Shown here piece after piece: positions 26,662 to 35,961 of a stretch of 42,400 bases of DNA. Made by a program: the position numbers and the translations under genes. This stretch comes from Ursidibacter arcticus (GTDB lineage Bacteria > Pseudomonadota > Gammaproteobacteria > Enterobacterales > Pasteurellaceae). Under the pieces are notes generated by a model. That model was given only the letters and a program-made list of their open reading frames with translations, was not told where the DNA came from and ran no database searches. Every line of letters starts with the position of its first letter. Position 1 is the stretch's first letter. The DNA is taken from assembly GCF_009761375.1 (NCBI RefSeq), contig NZ_LEKM01000012.1:1-42400 (forward strand). The letters are read 5' to 3'.

Positions 26662-26979
26662 ATGGCAGATTGGAATGGGGAATATATCAGCCCTTATGCA
26701 GAACACGGCAAGAAAAGTGAGCAAGTGAAGAAAATTACGGTGTCGATTCCTGTGAAAGTATTGGAAATTTTAACCAATGAACGAACACGTCGCCAAATTC
26801 GGAATTTGCGTCACGCGACAAATAGCGAATTGTTGTGTGAAGCCTTTCTCCACGCTTTTACAGGACAGCCATTACCGACAGATGACGACTTGATGAAAGA
26901 ACGTAGCGATGAGATCCCAGAAGAAGCAAAAGCGAAAATGCGAGAAATGGGGATTGATCCTGACGAATGGAAATACTAA
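26662..26979 (+). CDS. metJ: Methionine regulon repressor MetJ
   Basis: MetJ is a ribbon-helix-helix repressor that uses S-adenosylmethionine as corepressor and controls methionine biosynthesis and uptake genes. The ATG at 26662 gives 105 residues, the same length as E. coli MetJ, beginning [20 protein letters not shown]. The DNA-contacting beta strand is '[16 protein letters not shown]', and '[20 protein letters not shown]' carries the cofactor-binding helix. Tandem Met boxes lie upstream and a strong terminator follows. No met structural gene is adjacent. Confidence 0.97.
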   Translation: MADWNGEYISPYAEHGKKSEQVKKITVSIPVKVLEILTNERTRRQIRNLRHATNSELLCEAFLHAFTGQPLPTDDDLMKERSDEIPEEAKAKMREMGIDPDEWKY

Positions 26980-26985
26980 GTAACC

Positions 26986-27011
26986 TACCCCACATTTGTG
27001 GGGTATTTTTT
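26986..27011 (+). terminator. metJ terminator
   Basis: TACCCCAC (26986-26993) and GTGGGGTA (26998-27005) form a perfect stem with a four-base loop, followed by six T. It begins a few bases after the metJ stop and separates it from yhdT-panF. Confidence 0.9.
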
Positions 27012-27022
27012 AAGGAGAGAAA

Positions 27023-27259
27023 ATGAAAAATATACAACAACAAATGGCACGAGAAGTGCGTTGGGCATTTTGGCTAACATTGATTTATTTGGTTGGTTGG
27101 GTTGTGTTTGCCTATTTTTCACCAGATGGTCGAGGTTGGCTTGGTTTTCCGCTTTGGTTTGAATTGGCTTGTGTTTATTTGCCGATAGCCTTTACTTTAT
27201 TGACTTATTGGGTCATTAAAAAAGTCTATAAAGAGATTGAGTTAGACGAAAAACAATAA
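27023..27259 (+). CDS. yhdT: YhdT family membrane protein (DUF997)
   Basis: This 78-residue inner-membrane protein has two hydrophobic segments ('AFWLTLIYLVGWVVFAYF' and 'LACVYLPIAFTLLTYWVI'). The family is nearly always encoded directly before panF, as here (10-bp gap), so it is probably a small partner of the pantothenate symporter. That role is inferred from context. AAGGAGAGAAA is an excellent ribosome binding site. Confidence 0.88.
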   Translation: MKNIQQQMAREVRWAFWLTLIYLVGWVVFAYFSPDGRGWLGFPLWFELACVYLPIAFTLLTYWVIKKVYKEIELDEKQ

Positions 27260-27269
27260 GGAATGCTGT

Positions 27270-28706
27270 ATGAATATTGAAATTTTACTTCCGTTAATCG
27301 TTTATTTGTTATTTGTGTTCGGTGTGGCGTTTTACGCATATCGTAAACGCCAAAGCGGTAGTTTCCTTTCTGAATATTACGTTGGCGGTCGCTCAATGTC
27401 TGGCTTTGTGTTAGCAATGACGATTGCAGCCACTTACGTTGGGGCAAGTAGTTTTATTGGCGGGCCTGGTGCAGCTTATAAATATGGACTAGGTTGGGTA
27501 TTACTGGCAATGATCCAAGTGCCAACAGTAATTTTAACTCTCGGTGCATTGGGTAAAAAATTCGCTATGGTTGCTCGTCAAACAAAAAGTGTTACTGTCA
27601 ATGATATGCTGATGGCTCGCTATAAAAGCCCCGTTGTTGTGTGGCTATCAAGTTTAGCCTTATTGCTCTCATTCTTTGCAATGATGATGGTGCAATTTAT
27701 TGGGGCGGGGCGTTTACTTGAAACCACTCTCGGTATTTCTTATACCACTTCTATTATGATTTTTGCTCTAACCGTTGGGGTTTATACCTTTATTGGTGGT
27801 TTTAGGGCAGTAGTTCTGACCGACACAATTCAAGGCTTAGTGATGATGATCGGTACAGCATTATTATTAGGCGGTATCACTTACGCAACAGGAGGGGTGA
27901 GCAATGCCATTGATCAGCTTGCTACTATTAACCCACAACTCATTGAACCTTATGGTATTGATGAACGCCCACTCGATTTTACCTTTATGGCATCGTTCTG
28001 GGTGCTTGTCTGCTTTGGTTTAATTGGTTTACCACAATTAGCCGTCAGAAGTATGGCATATCGTGATAGTAAAGCCTTGCATCAAGCAATGGTAATCGGC
28101 ACTATCGTGCTAACTATCTTGATGTTTGGAATGCACTTAGCTGGTGCATTAGGGCCTGCGGTTACGCCAGATTTAAAAGTGGTTGATCAAGTTATTCCAA
28201 GTCTAATGTTGCAAGTGTTACCACCTGTTGTCGCTGGGATCTTCCTAGCAGCACCAATGGCTGCGATTATGTCTTCTATTGACTCAATGTTAATTCAAGC
28301 ATCTTCAACCATTATTAAAGATCTTTATTTGGCGGTTCGTCCAAATAGGGTGGTAAATGAACGTAAAATTAAGTGGTTCTCGACTGCGACCACCTTATTA
28401 TTAACCGTACTTGTGGTGGTTTCAGCAATCAATCCACCTGATATGTTGATTTGGTTAAACTTGCTTTCTCTTGGTGGACTAGAGGCAACATTCCTTTGGG
28501 TAATGGTACTCGGGTTATACTGGGATAAAGCGAACGCAACAGGGGCTATCTGCTCAATGATTGCAGGGCTTGGTAGCTATGTGTTAATGACTACTTTCTC
28601 TATTAAAATTTTGAGTTTCCACGCCATTGTTCCATCGTTACTTATCGGGCTAGTTGCCTTCTTAATCGGTAATATATTCGGTGGGAAAAAAGCAACAAAT
28701 GCTTAA
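27270..28706 (+). CDS. panF: Sodium/pantothenate symporter PanF
   Basis: PanF is a sodium:solute symporter (SSF family) that imports pantothenate, the coenzyme A precursor. The 478-residue protein has about 13 membrane segments. 'FLSEYYVGGRSMSGFVLAMT' near residues 32-51 and 'AATYVGASSFIGGPGAAY' are diagnostic, as is 'GFRAVVLTDTIQGLVMM'. It forms an operon with yhdT and ends at a USS-containing hairpin. Confidence 0.95.
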   Translation: MNIEILLPLIVYLLFVFGVAFYAYRKRQSGSFLSEYYVGGRSMSGFVLAMTIAATYVGASSFIGGPGAAYKYGLGWVLLAMIQVPTVILTLGALGKKFAMVARQTKSVTVNDMLMARYKSPVVVWLSSLALLLSFFAMMMVQFIGAGRLLETTLGISYTTSIMIFALTVGVYTFIGGFRAVVLTDTIQGLVMMIGTALLLGGITYATGGVSNAIDQLATINPQLIEPYGIDERPLDFTFMASFWVLVCFGLIGLPQLAVRSMAYRDSKALHQAMVIGTIVLTILMFGMHLAGALGPAVTPDLKVVDQVIPSLMLQVLPPVVAGIFLAAPMAAIMSSIDSMLIQASSTIIKDLYLAVRPNRVVNERKIKWFSTATTLLLTVLVVVSAINPPDMLIWLNLLSLGGLEATFLWVMVLGLYWDKANATGAICSMIAGLGSYVLMTTFSIKILSFHAIVPSLLIGLVAFLIGNIFGGKKATNA

Positions 28707-28718
28707 TTAACGCTATAA

Positions 28719-28727
28719 ACAAGCGGT
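28719..28727 (+). repeat. DNA uptake signal sequence
   Basis: Perfect ACAAGCGGT forming the left arm of the panF/pepO terminator. Confidence 0.8.
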
Positions 28728-28764
28728 GCGATCTTTGCAAAATTTTGCAACAATCGCACCGCTT
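28721..28764. terminator. USS-containing terminator between panF and pepO
   Basis: AAGCGGTGCGAT (28721-28732) and ATCGCACCGCTT (28753-28764) form a perfect 12-bp stem. The loop holds the nested palindrome TGCAAAATTTTGCA. T-rich sequence follows on the plus strand. It lies between convergent genes and probably ends both transcripts. The left arm overlaps a perfect uptake signal (28719-28727). Confidence 0.85.
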
Positions 28765-28786
28765 TTTATTTGCTTTCAGCTAGAAA

Positions 28787-30814
28787 CTACCAAATCTGAA
28801 TACGTTCATTGATTGGTTTAAACATTGCATCGCCTGCTTTTGTGCCAAAGGTATTATGGAATCCATTGATATTGAGAACCGTAGCGAATGCTCGATACTC
28901 ACTTGGTGCGTGCGGATCGCTTTTGACTTGGTGAGTGAGCGATTGTACGGTGGCTTTATTTCTCCACGAGCGAGTCCAGCTCATAAAGAAACGCTGATCG
29001 GAGCTTAAATTCTCAATCAGTGGGGCTTTTCCATTCTCTTTTTCATACAATTTTAAGGCATCGTAAGCAATACTTAGTCCACCCAAATCGGCAATGTTTT
29101 CACCTAAGGTAAAACGTCCGTTTACAAAGACATTCGGTGCGACTTCAAATTTATCAAACTGTGCCACAAGCTGATCGGCAAGGGCTTCAAATTTTTGACG
29201 ATCTTCTTTTGTCCACCAATCTTGTAAATTTCCATCGCCATCAAATTTAGAACCACTATCATCGAAACCGTGTGTAATTTCGTGTCCGATAATAGCTCCG
29301 ATTGCTCCAAAGTTTACCGCAGGGTCGGCGTGAATATCATAAAGTGGTGCTTGTAAAATACCAGCAGGGAAAACAATACGGTTCATCAATGGGCTGTATG
29401 ATGCGTTTACCACTTGTGGCAACATTCCCCATTCATTTAAATCAACAGGTTTGCCAATTTTATCGAGTGCTTCTTGGTAATTCCACGCTGCGACTTTGCG
29501 TAAGTTGTCGTAGAGTGTTCCACCTTCAGCAAGGGATTTCAGTTGTAGCTTGCTGTAATCTTTCCATTTATTTGGGTAGCCGACTTCAGTGATAAATTTA
29601 TCTAATTTCACTTTGGCTTTCGCTTTGGTTTCAGGCGACATCCACGTTAGATTATCAATACGATGATGATAGGCTTTAACTAAATAGCTTGCCATTTCCA
29701 ATAAGTCTTTTTTTGCACTGGCAGGGAAGAATTTTTCCACATAAAATTGAGCGAACTCCTGCCCGATTTGTCCATTGATTAAGCGTAATGCTCGTTTATC
29801 TAACGGTCGTTGCTGTTTTTGCCCCACTAATTTATGGCGATAAAATTCAAAATGTGCATCGTCTAAGGCTTTATTTAAGTAAGGTGCTGAATCTGAAATG
29901 GTGCGGAAACGCAGATAATCTTTAATTACCGATAGATTTTGTGGGTTAATTAGGCGGTCAAATTGTTTTAAGAAATCAGGCTCCCAAACAATCACTTCAT
30001 CGCTATTTACACCAACAGCTTTTAGGTAATTTGCTAAGTTGAGATAACGACTTTGGGTGGCTAACTCACTGATTTTCATCGGATTATAACGCTTTTGAAT
30101 ATCTCTACGTTGCTCGTTGGTAAAGAGTGTTTGAGCAATAGACTTCTCAAAATTGACAATTTCTTTCGCTTTTTGCTTAGGATTTTTTACTCCTGCAAAG
30201 GCTAGCATTTGGCTGATATATTCTTGATAAAGTTGTAAGGTTTTGCGGTTTTCTGGCGTGTCTTTTTGGAAATAATCGTTACTTAATCCTAAATCCGTAT
30301 TGCTAAAATAGATCGCATTCTGGCGAGAATTTTTCAAATGAGCAAAAACAGACCAACCAAATAAAACGTCATTACCTTGCTTGGTTTCTTCAATTAAATG
30401 ACGCTCTAAATCCGCAAAATTTTGGATTTGATCAATTTTGGCTAAATCCGTTTGAATAGGGGCTAAACCTGCTTTTTCTCTTGCAGATAAATCGGTGTAA
30501 CTTTCATAAAGTGCTTTAAGGCGTTGTGCTTTTGGATCATTTGCAAGTGTTGGGTCAGAAATCACCGCTTGTAGCAATTCCACCGAGCGTTTCTCATTGA
30601 GTTCACTGAGTTCGGCTATTGTTCCCCACGATGTTCTATCTGCAGGAATTTGAGCAGTCGCCAGCCATTTTCCGTTCACATAGCGATAGAAATCCTGTTG
30701 CGGTGCAACTTGTGGATCAATCCCTTCCATTAAGGTGCTTTGATAATTTTTCGAGCTACAAGCCGTCATTGCAACAGAAAGGGCGATTACACTGAATAAA
30801 AATGGTTTTTTCAT
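28787..30814 (-). CDS. pepO: M13 family metalloendopeptidase (PepO/neprilysin-like), lipoprotein
   Basis: This is a zinc endopeptidase of the neprilysin family, 675 residues. The lipoprotein signal ends in a MTAC-S lipobox (Cys19), so it is probably membrane-anchored on the periplasmic side or at the outer membrane. The zinc site is HEITHGFDD near residue 514, with the third ligand Glu in 'ENIADLGG'; 'VNASYSPLMNRIVFPAG' and the C-terminal 'HAPSEYRAF' are typical. It is bounded by hairpins on both sides, so it is likely monocistronic. Substrates are peptides of unknown identity. Confidence 0.93.
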   Translation of the reverse strand: MKKPFLFSVIALSVAMTACSSKNYQSTLMEGIDPQVAPQQDFYRYVNGKWLATAQIPADRTSWGTIAELSELNEKRSVELLQAVISDPTLANDPKAQRLKALYESYTDLSAREKAGLAPIQTDLAKIDQIQNFADLERHLIEETKQGNDVLFGWSVFAHLKNSRQNAIYFSNTDLGLSNDYFQKDTPENRKTLQLYQEYISQMLAFAGVKNPKQKAKEIVNFEKSIAQTLFTNEQRRDIQKRYNPMKISELATQSRYLNLANYLKAVGVNSDEVIVWEPDFLKQFDRLINPQNLSVIKDYLRFRTISDSAPYLNKALDDAHFEFYRHKLVGQKQQRPLDKRALRLINGQIGQEFAQFYVEKFFPASAKKDLLEMASYLVKAYHHRIDNLTWMSPETKAKAKVKLDKFITEVGYPNKWKDYSKLQLKSLAEGGTLYDNLRKVAAWNYQEALDKIGKPVDLNEWGMLPQVVNASYSPLMNRIVFPAGILQAPLYDIHADPAVNFGAIGAIIGHEITHGFDDSGSKFDGDGNLQDWWTKEDRQKFEALADQLVAQFDKFEVAPNVFVNGRFTLGENIADLGGLSIAYDALKLYEKENGKAPLIENLSSDQRFFMSWTRSWRNKATVQSLTHQVKSDPHAPSEYRAFATVLNINGFHNTFGTKAGDAMFKPINERIQIW

Positions 30815-30835
30815 TATTGATCTCCTTTAAAAAGA

Positions 30836-30889
30836 AAGCGGTAAGATTATCATTATATTTTGCAAAATAATTAGATAATCTCACCGCTT
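30836..30889 (-). terminator. USS-containing terminator after amtB
   Basis: AAGCGGTAAGATTATC (30836-30851) pairs with GATAATCTCACCGCTT (30874-30889) with one mismatch. On the minus strand TTTCTTTTT follows. It lies between amtB and pepO. Confidence 0.75.
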
Positions 30890-30903
30890 GATAGTTCAAC
30901 GCA

Positions 30904-32211
30904 TTATTCGACACGTTCACCGTGGATAGAAATATCTAATCCTTCTCGTTCTTCATCACGTTCTACACGCAAGCCACCGCAAATTTTAGTGACAACAGTG
31001 AGAATAATGGCACTCATTATACCGCTATATACGATGGTAATCGCTGCATCTTTTAACTGAATTAAAAGCTGTGTTGGAATGGTTGAATTTCCTGCAAAAA
31101 TGGTATTGTTAAAAAACAACCCTGTTAAAATTGCCCCAATAATACCGCCGAAACCGTGGATACCAAAAGCATCTAAAGAATCATCATAGCCTAACTTATG
31201 TTTTAATTTTGCCACAGAGAAATAGCACGCAAGTGAAGTGAGCAAACCGATAAAAATGGCACCTTGTGGATCAACAAATCCTGCTGCGGGTGTAATGCCT
31301 ACCAAGCCAGCCACCGCCCCTGAGGCAAGTCCAAGAGATGAAGGACGATGTCCTGCAATTTTCTCACATAATAGCCACATCAAAGCCCCACACCCAGCGG
31401 ATATTTGTGTTACAGCCATTGCCATTCCAGCAGAGGCATTTGCAGCAACTGCTGAGCCTGCATTAAAGCCAAACCAGCCGACCCAAAGCATTGCTGCTCC
31501 CATTAATGTCAGAACCATATTGTGTGGCGGCATTGCTTCTTTACCATAGCCTACACGTTTTCCTATCATTATGGAGGCAACTAACCCTGCAATACCTGCG
31601 TTAATATGCACCACAGTGCCACCTGCATAATCTAGTACACCGCCTTCAGCCATAAATCCACCGCCCCAAACCCAGTGGCAAGTTGGCACATAAACGAGTA
31701 AGAACCAAATTCCTGAAAACCACATCATTGCAGAAAATTTAATACGCTCTGCAAATGCTCCCGAAATAATGGCGACAGAGATAATAGCAAAGGTCATTTG
31801 AAACAGCATAAAAACAGGTTCAGGAATTGTGCTTGCATTTGGTGCAACAGTGACCATTTGGTTGGCTAAATCTAGCCCCATTCCTTGTAGAAAAAAGCGA
31901 TCAAAGCCACCAATAAAAGCGTTTCCTTCAGTAAATGCAAGAGAATAGCCCACTGCAACCCACAATAAGCAGATGAGTGCGGTAATAGAAAAACTGTGCA
32001 TCATCGTATTAAGAACGTTCTTTTTACGAACCATACCACCGTAAAATAATGCCAGCCCAGGAATTGTCATAAATAGCACAAGAATAGTGGAAATCATTAC
32101 CCAAGCAGTATCGCCATTGTTGATCACTGATAACGGTTGCCACCAAGTTGTTTTGGCATAACTAAAAGTGGGTAATAGCGATAGCATTGATAAAATTGAT
32201 AATTTTTTCAT
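30904..32211 (-). CDS. amtB: Ammonium transporter AmtB
   Basis: AmtB is a trimeric inner-membrane ammonium channel. The 435-residue precursor has a cleavable signal peptide (residues 1 to about 19, ending SYA), then 11 membrane segments. Diagnostic blocks are 'PGLALFYGGMVRKKNVLN', 'GGTVVHINAGIAGL' (first pore His) and 'DAFGIHGFGGIIGAILTG' (second pore His). It follows glnK by 17 bp in the conserved glnK-amtB operon, so the PII protein presumably gates it. Confidence 0.96.
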   Translation of the reverse strand: MKKLSILSMLSLLPTFSYAKTTWWQPLSVINNGDTAWVMISTILVLFMTIPGLALFYGGMVRKKNVLNTMMHSFSITALICLLWVAVGYSLAFTEGNAFIGGFDRFFLQGMGLDLANQMVTVAPNASTIPEPVFMLFQMTFAIISVAIISGAFAERIKFSAMMWFSGIWFLLVYVPTCHWVWGGGFMAEGGVLDYAGGTVVHINAGIAGLVASIMIGKRVGYGKEAMPPHNMVLTLMGAAMLWVGWFGFNAGSAVAANASAGMAMAVTQISAGCGALMWLLCEKIAGHRPSSLGLASGAVAGLVGITPAAGFVDPQGAIFIGLLTSLACYFSVAKLKHKLGYDDSLDAFGIHGFGGIIGAILTGLFFNNTIFAGNSTIPTQLLIQLKDAAITIVYSGIMSAIILTVVTKICGGLRVERDEEREGLDISIHGERVE

Positions 32212-32228
32212 ATTAACGTCCTTATTAT

Positions 32229-32567
32229 TTATAGAGCTTCATCGTCAGTTTCACCTGTTCGGATACGAATAACTTGTTCTATATTATTGACAAAAATTTT
32301 GCCATCGCCCACTTTGCCTGTTTTAACTGCTTGCTGAATGGCATCAACGACACTTTCAACCATATCATCACTTACTGCAATTTCTACTTTTAGTTTAGGC
32401 AAAAAATCCACCGTATATTCCGCACCACGATAGTTTTCAATATGTCCTTTTTGGCGACCAAAGCCTTTAACTTCGGTGACTGTCATTCCTTGTATGCCAA
32501 GATCAGAAACCGCTTCTCTTAAATCATCAAGGCGGAAAGGGTTTAAAATGGTTGTGATTTGCTTCAT
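32229..32567 (-). CDS. glnK: Nitrogen regulatory protein P-II (GlnK type)
   Basis: PII proteins sense 2-oxoglutarate and ATP/ADP and block AmtB when nitrogen is plentiful. The ATG at 32567 gives 112 residues, the standard length, with GGAG ahead of it; an upstream in-frame start would add nine atypical residues. The T-loop 'YRGAEYTVDFLPKLK' contains the uridylylation Tyr51. 'GDGKIFVNNIEQVIRIRTGE' is the C-terminal signature. It is cotranscribed with amtB, which supports glnK rather than glnB. A hairpin lies just upstream of its ribosome binding site. Confidence 0.93.
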   Translation of the reverse strand: MKQITTILNPFRLDDLREAVSDLGIQGMTVTEVKGFGRQKGHIENYRGAEYTVDFLPKLKVEIAVSDDMVESVVDAIQQAVKTGKVGDGKIFVNNIEQVIRIRTGETDDEAL

Positions 32568-32590
32568 TGGTACTCCTAATATAGTGAAAT

Positions 32591-32618
32591 ACAACGCACT
32601 TCATATGAGGTGCGTTGT
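32591..32618 (-). promoter_or_regulatory. Hairpin in the glnK 5' leader
   Basis: ACAACGCAC (32591-32599) pairs with GTGCGTTGT (32610-32618), and the inner TCATATGA extends the stem. It ends about 14 bases before the glnK Shine-Dalgarno. A possible promoter (TTGGTT, 18 bp, TATAAA) lies just upstream at 32650-32679 on the minus strand, so the hairpin would be in the transcript. Confidence 0.55.
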
Positions 32619-32723
32619 GATATTAGGGGTTTTTCTTTGATGAGACAATTTTATAAGGGGAAATTTAAATAAAAACCAAGTATTGTTGATTTTTGTTTAA
32701 TAAAATCTATTATTTTTTAGATT

Positions 32724-33650
32724 TTATCTATTCAACCATTCCATATAAGCACGAGTACCTTCTGCAACCGTTTTGAAAGGTTTATCATAGCCAGCTTGGC
32801 GTAATTGAGTTAAATCCGCTTGAGTGAAAGTTTGATAGCGTGATTTTAAGTGATCAGGGAATGGAATAGTTTCAATTTGCCCTTTTTGGTGGAAATCAAT
32901 AACTGCTTGAGCAACCGCTCTGAAAGATTCCGCATTACCTGTACCTAAATTGAAGATACCTGAGATCGCATTTTGCCAAGCCCAAATATTGACTTGAGCA
33001 ACATCTTCAACATAAACAAAATCACGCAAGAATGTTTCTGATCCTGTGAAGAGTTTTGGATTTTCGCCTTTTAAAATTTGTGTGTTTAGGTGGAAAGCAA
33101 CACTCGCCATTGAGCCTTTATGTTGCTCTCTCGGGCCATAAACATTGAAATATTTAAAGCCACAAACAGGAGATTGTGCTTCAGGGAGTAACTTACGCAC
33201 ATATTCATCAAATAAGAATTTTGAGTAGCCATATACATTTAAAGGCTGTTCAAATTCTCGTTTTTCGATAAAGTTATCTGAACGTCCACCGTAGGTTGCC
33301 GCACTTGATGCGTAGAAAAATGGAATTTGACGATCTAAGCAATAATGTAATAACTCTTTTGAATATTCGTAGTTATTTTGCATCATATATTTGCCGTCCC
33401 ATTCTGTTGTGGCAGAACAAGCACCTTCGTGGAAAACGGCATCAATATCACCAAAATCATCGCCTGCAATAATAGAGGCAATAAAATCTTCTTTATCACA
33501 ATAATCAGCAATATCTAGATCGACTAAATTAACAAATTTTTCTCCGTTTTTAAGGTTATCTACCACCAAAATATCAGTACGTCCGATTTGATTTAATGCT
33601 TTAACAATATTACTGCCAATAAAGCCAGCGCCGCCTGTTACGATAATCAT
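32724..33650 (-). CDS. hldD: ADP-L-glycero-D-manno-heptose 6-epimerase
   Basis: HldD (RfaD) epimerises the heptose donor used for the lipopolysaccharide inner core. It is an extended short-chain dehydrogenase; the ATG at 33650 with AAAGGA upstream gives 308 residues beginning [19 protein letters not shown], against 310 in E. coli. The catalytic Tyr/Lys pair is in '[15 protein letters not shown]', and '[20 protein letters not shown]' is diagnostic. It lies 25 bp after the glutathione-S-transferase-like gene on the same strand. An AT-rich hairpin overlaps its stop. Confidence 0.95.
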   Translation of the reverse strand: MIIVTGGAGFIGSNIVKALNQIGRTDILVVDNLKNGEKFVNLVDLDIADYCDKEDFIASIIAGDDFGDIDAVFHEGACSATTEWDGKYMMQNNYEYSKELLHYCLDRQIPFFYASSAATYGGRSDNFIEKREFEQPLNVYGYSKFLFDEYVRKLLPEAQSPVCGFKYFNVYGPREQHKGSMASVAFHLNTQILKGENPKLFTGSETFLRDFVYVEDVAQVNIWAWQNAISGIFNLGTGNAESFRAVAQAVIDFHQKGQIETIPFPDHLKSRYQTFTQADLTQLRQAGYDKPFKTVAEGTRAYMEWLNR

Positions 33651-33675
33651 ATTATTGTCCTTTGTTATGTTGAAA

Positions 33676-34338
33676 TTAGAGCTTAAATGTGCCGAGTTTT
33701 TCTTCAGCACGTTTAAACGATGCAGTTTGCCCAATTCGTTGCGTATAGGCGTGAATATTTGGATATCCGTCCAAGCCACGAGCTGTCAAAACTTGTAATG
33801 GAAAGCTCATCATAATATCTGCACCGCTTAATTGCTCGCCTAAAAACCATTGTTTTTCAGCAAGATGTTGTTCAATGTAGTCTAAATGTAGCTTAAGTTG
33901 TGGCGTAACAAAACTCTCTCTTACACCATTGGTAATTTTTCGTACAATCGGCTTGATGAAAAATGGCATTTTACGTTCATCAATCCGTCTGAGAAGAAGC
34001 GAGATAATCAGAAACGGCATTATTGACCCTTCTGCATAGTGCAACCAGTAGAGATAATTTGGGTAATTAGGTTGATCTGCTGTGATGCGGAAGCGATTTT
34101 CAGGATCATATTTATTGAGAAGATATTCCACAATCGCACCGCTTTCGCCCAATACTAATTCCCCATCTTGAATTAAGGGTGATTTACCAAGCGGGTGGAT
34201 ATTGCGTAAAGAATGCGGAGCAAGAAAAGTGTGTTTATCTCGCTCAACAATTTCTAATTTGTAGTCAAGTTCTAATAGTTCTAACAACCAAACAATGCGG
34301 TAGGCACGAGATTGTTTTAGGGCGTATAGCGTTAGCAT
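33676..34338 (-). CDS. Glutathione S-transferase family protein
   Basis: The 220-residue protein has an N-terminal thioredoxin-fold GST domain ('[19 protein letters not shown]', '[20 protein letters not shown]', SGAIVEYL with the SNAIL/TRAIL-like glutathione contact Ser) and an all-helical C-terminal domain with '[15 protein letters not shown]'. The substrate is unknown. The start overlaps the 3' end of the methyltransferase gene by seven bases, so the two are translationally coupled. hldD follows. Confidence 0.88.
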   Translation of the reverse strand: MLTLYALKQSRAYRIVWLLELLELDYKLEIVERDKHTFLAPHSLRNIHPLGKSPLIQDGELVLGESGAIVEYLLNKYDPENRFRITADQPNYPNYLYWLHYAEGSIMPFLIISLLLRRIDERKMPFFIKPIVRKITNGVRESFVTPQLKLHLDYIEQHLAEKQWFLGEQLSGADIMMSFPLQVLTARGLDGYPNIHAYTQRIGQTASFKRAEEKLGTFKL

Positions 34339-35918
34339 TGTTGCTCCTCATTATAATTGTTGAAATAACCAAGATTTTGTAGGTACTGCAATGTTCCATT
34401 GAGCATATCACTGATTTCTTTATCTTGAATTTCAGCATACGGAACAGGTTTACCTTCTCGATTTAAAGTAAGCTCATCGTTTTCAAAGGCTTTGCGAATA
34501 ATGTTATTTAGAGCATCGAGGCTATGATTGCCATCTAAGTGTTTTACTAAATATAAGGTGAAAACATTAAATTCTATTGGCTGACCATAGATGCTGGATA
34601 ATTTAGTAATGTTGGGGTTATCTTTTACAAATTTAATTAAGCGTTCAAATTTGTCTGATAATTTAGGATATTCACCGAAGGGGGCTAATTCTTCAGTATG
34701 GTAACTTATATACATTGATTCTTGATGCACCAATGCCACTAAAAGTTTCGTTAAGGTATTCTTATCTTCTTCATTTTTGGCAAGAAGTGGGAAAAGTTCC
34801 TTGATGGGATAAGGAACTGTGTTTTCATTTAGCACTTTTGCTAGTTCATCAGATAATGGGAATGATGCAAATGCTTGGTTACCATTAGGCAGAAGCCAAT
34901 GGCTATTATCATCGGATTTGGTCAGATTACCTTTGATATACAGCTCATAAAATTCGTGAACCATATCATATTTATCAATGTTATAACCATTCAAATTATG
35001 CTGGTGTGTCAAGATACTGCAACGGAAAGGTCGTTGATTGATAAAATCAGTATATTGCTCAATTTTGACAATATCTCTATGGAAATATTGACAAAGTTGC
35101 TCGTATTTTTCCCCTGAGAAAATATTAAGCGTTTTGGTGCTAGGTAAAGAGGTATCTGTAATATAGCCCAAGCCATAAGGGGTAATTTTTTTGATAAACT
35201 GATGAAAATAAAATGGTTGATTAATTTCTTCTAGGTATTCGTGGGCAACATAATATTTATCCGCATCTTGGATATGTTGAGCAATTCTTGAAAACTCAGG
35301 TTTAGTTTGTGGATGAAAGCGTTCCAATAGCGTCTCTGTTTGTGCGAAGAGTTCTTTGGCTTGGTCAATACGCTCATAGTGGTGAATATCGCTGCTTGTG
35401 CCAAACTGCATTAATTCTTTTACCATATCTTTTAAATGCCAACCTGGGTAAGCATTATAGCTAATGAAAGCCACCCCGTTAGGGGTTAGATAAGTTTGAA
35501 TTAATTGTAGAATGGCGTTTTGAACAAATTCAGGTATCCAGCTAAATACACCGTGACAGATAATGTAATCGAATTGCAAATTCTCAAAGTTGACTTTACT
35601 AATATCAGCAGCAACAAGGTGGACATTGTTTAGTCCAATCTCTTGCATCATTTTTTGTCCAATATTGATCTGGATTTCAGATAAATCAATGCCAACAATC
35701 TGACTATTGGGATAACGGATTGCAAAAGGAATAAGATTGCCCCCAAAAGAGCAACCAATCTCGAGTACTCGTGCATTATCTAATTCAGGTGGGTTTAACC
35801 CTTTTAACTTAGCTAATGCTTGCAAACGATTAGGTTGGCAGTGAGGGAAAGCAACTGAAGTATAAGGGATATCATTGTAAGCCGTTTCTAGGGCTTGTGT
35901 TTTTTCTAGACTGTTCAT
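34332..35918 (-). CDS. Class I SAM-dependent methyltransferase with methyltransferase regulatory domain
   Basis: The 528-residue protein has an N-terminal Rossmann methyltransferase domain: motif I 'VLEIGCSFGGNLIPFA' near residues 48-63, the acidic residue in 'IVGIDLSEIQINIG', and motif IV-like 'FDYIICHGVFSWIP'. The middle and C-terminal parts ('YISYNAYPGWHLKDMVKELM', 'YYVAHEYLEEINQPFYFHQF') match the methyltransferase regulatory domain architecture. The substrate is unknown. It heads an apparent operon with the GST gene and hldD, which could hint at an envelope role, but this is only context. Confidence 0.85.
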   Translation of the reverse strand: MNSLEKTQALETAYNDIPYTSVAFPHCQPNRLQALAKLKGLNPPELDNARVLEIGCSFGGNLIPFAIRYPNSQIVGIDLSEIQINIGQKMMQEIGLNNVHLVAADISKVNFENLQFDYIICHGVFSWIPEFVQNAILQLIQTYLTPNGVAFISYNAYPGWHLKDMVKELMQFGTSSDIHHYERIDQAKELFAQTETLLERFHPQTKPEFSRIAQHIQDADKYYVAHEYLEEINQPFYFHQFIKKITPYGLGYITDTSLPSTKTLNIFSGEKYEQLCQYFHRDIVKIEQYTDFINQRPFRCSILTHQHNLNGYNIDKYDMVHEFYELYIKGNLTKSDDNSHWLLPNGNQAFASFPLSDELAKVLNENTVPYPIKELFPLLAKNEEDKNTLTKLLVALVHQESMYISYHTEELAPFGEYPKLSDKFERLIKFVKDNPNITKLSSIYGQPIEFNVFTLYLVKHLDGNHSLDALNNIIRKAFENDELTLNREGKPVPYAEIQDKEISDMLNGTLQYLQNLGYFNNYNEEQQC

Positions 35919-35952
35919 AATTACTATTCTTGTAAAAAATATCAGGAATCAG

Positions 35953-35961
35953 ACCGCTTGT
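35953..35961 (-). repeat. DNA uptake signal sequence
   Basis: Perfect reverse-orientation uptake signal touching the def stop codon. Confidence 0.8.
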
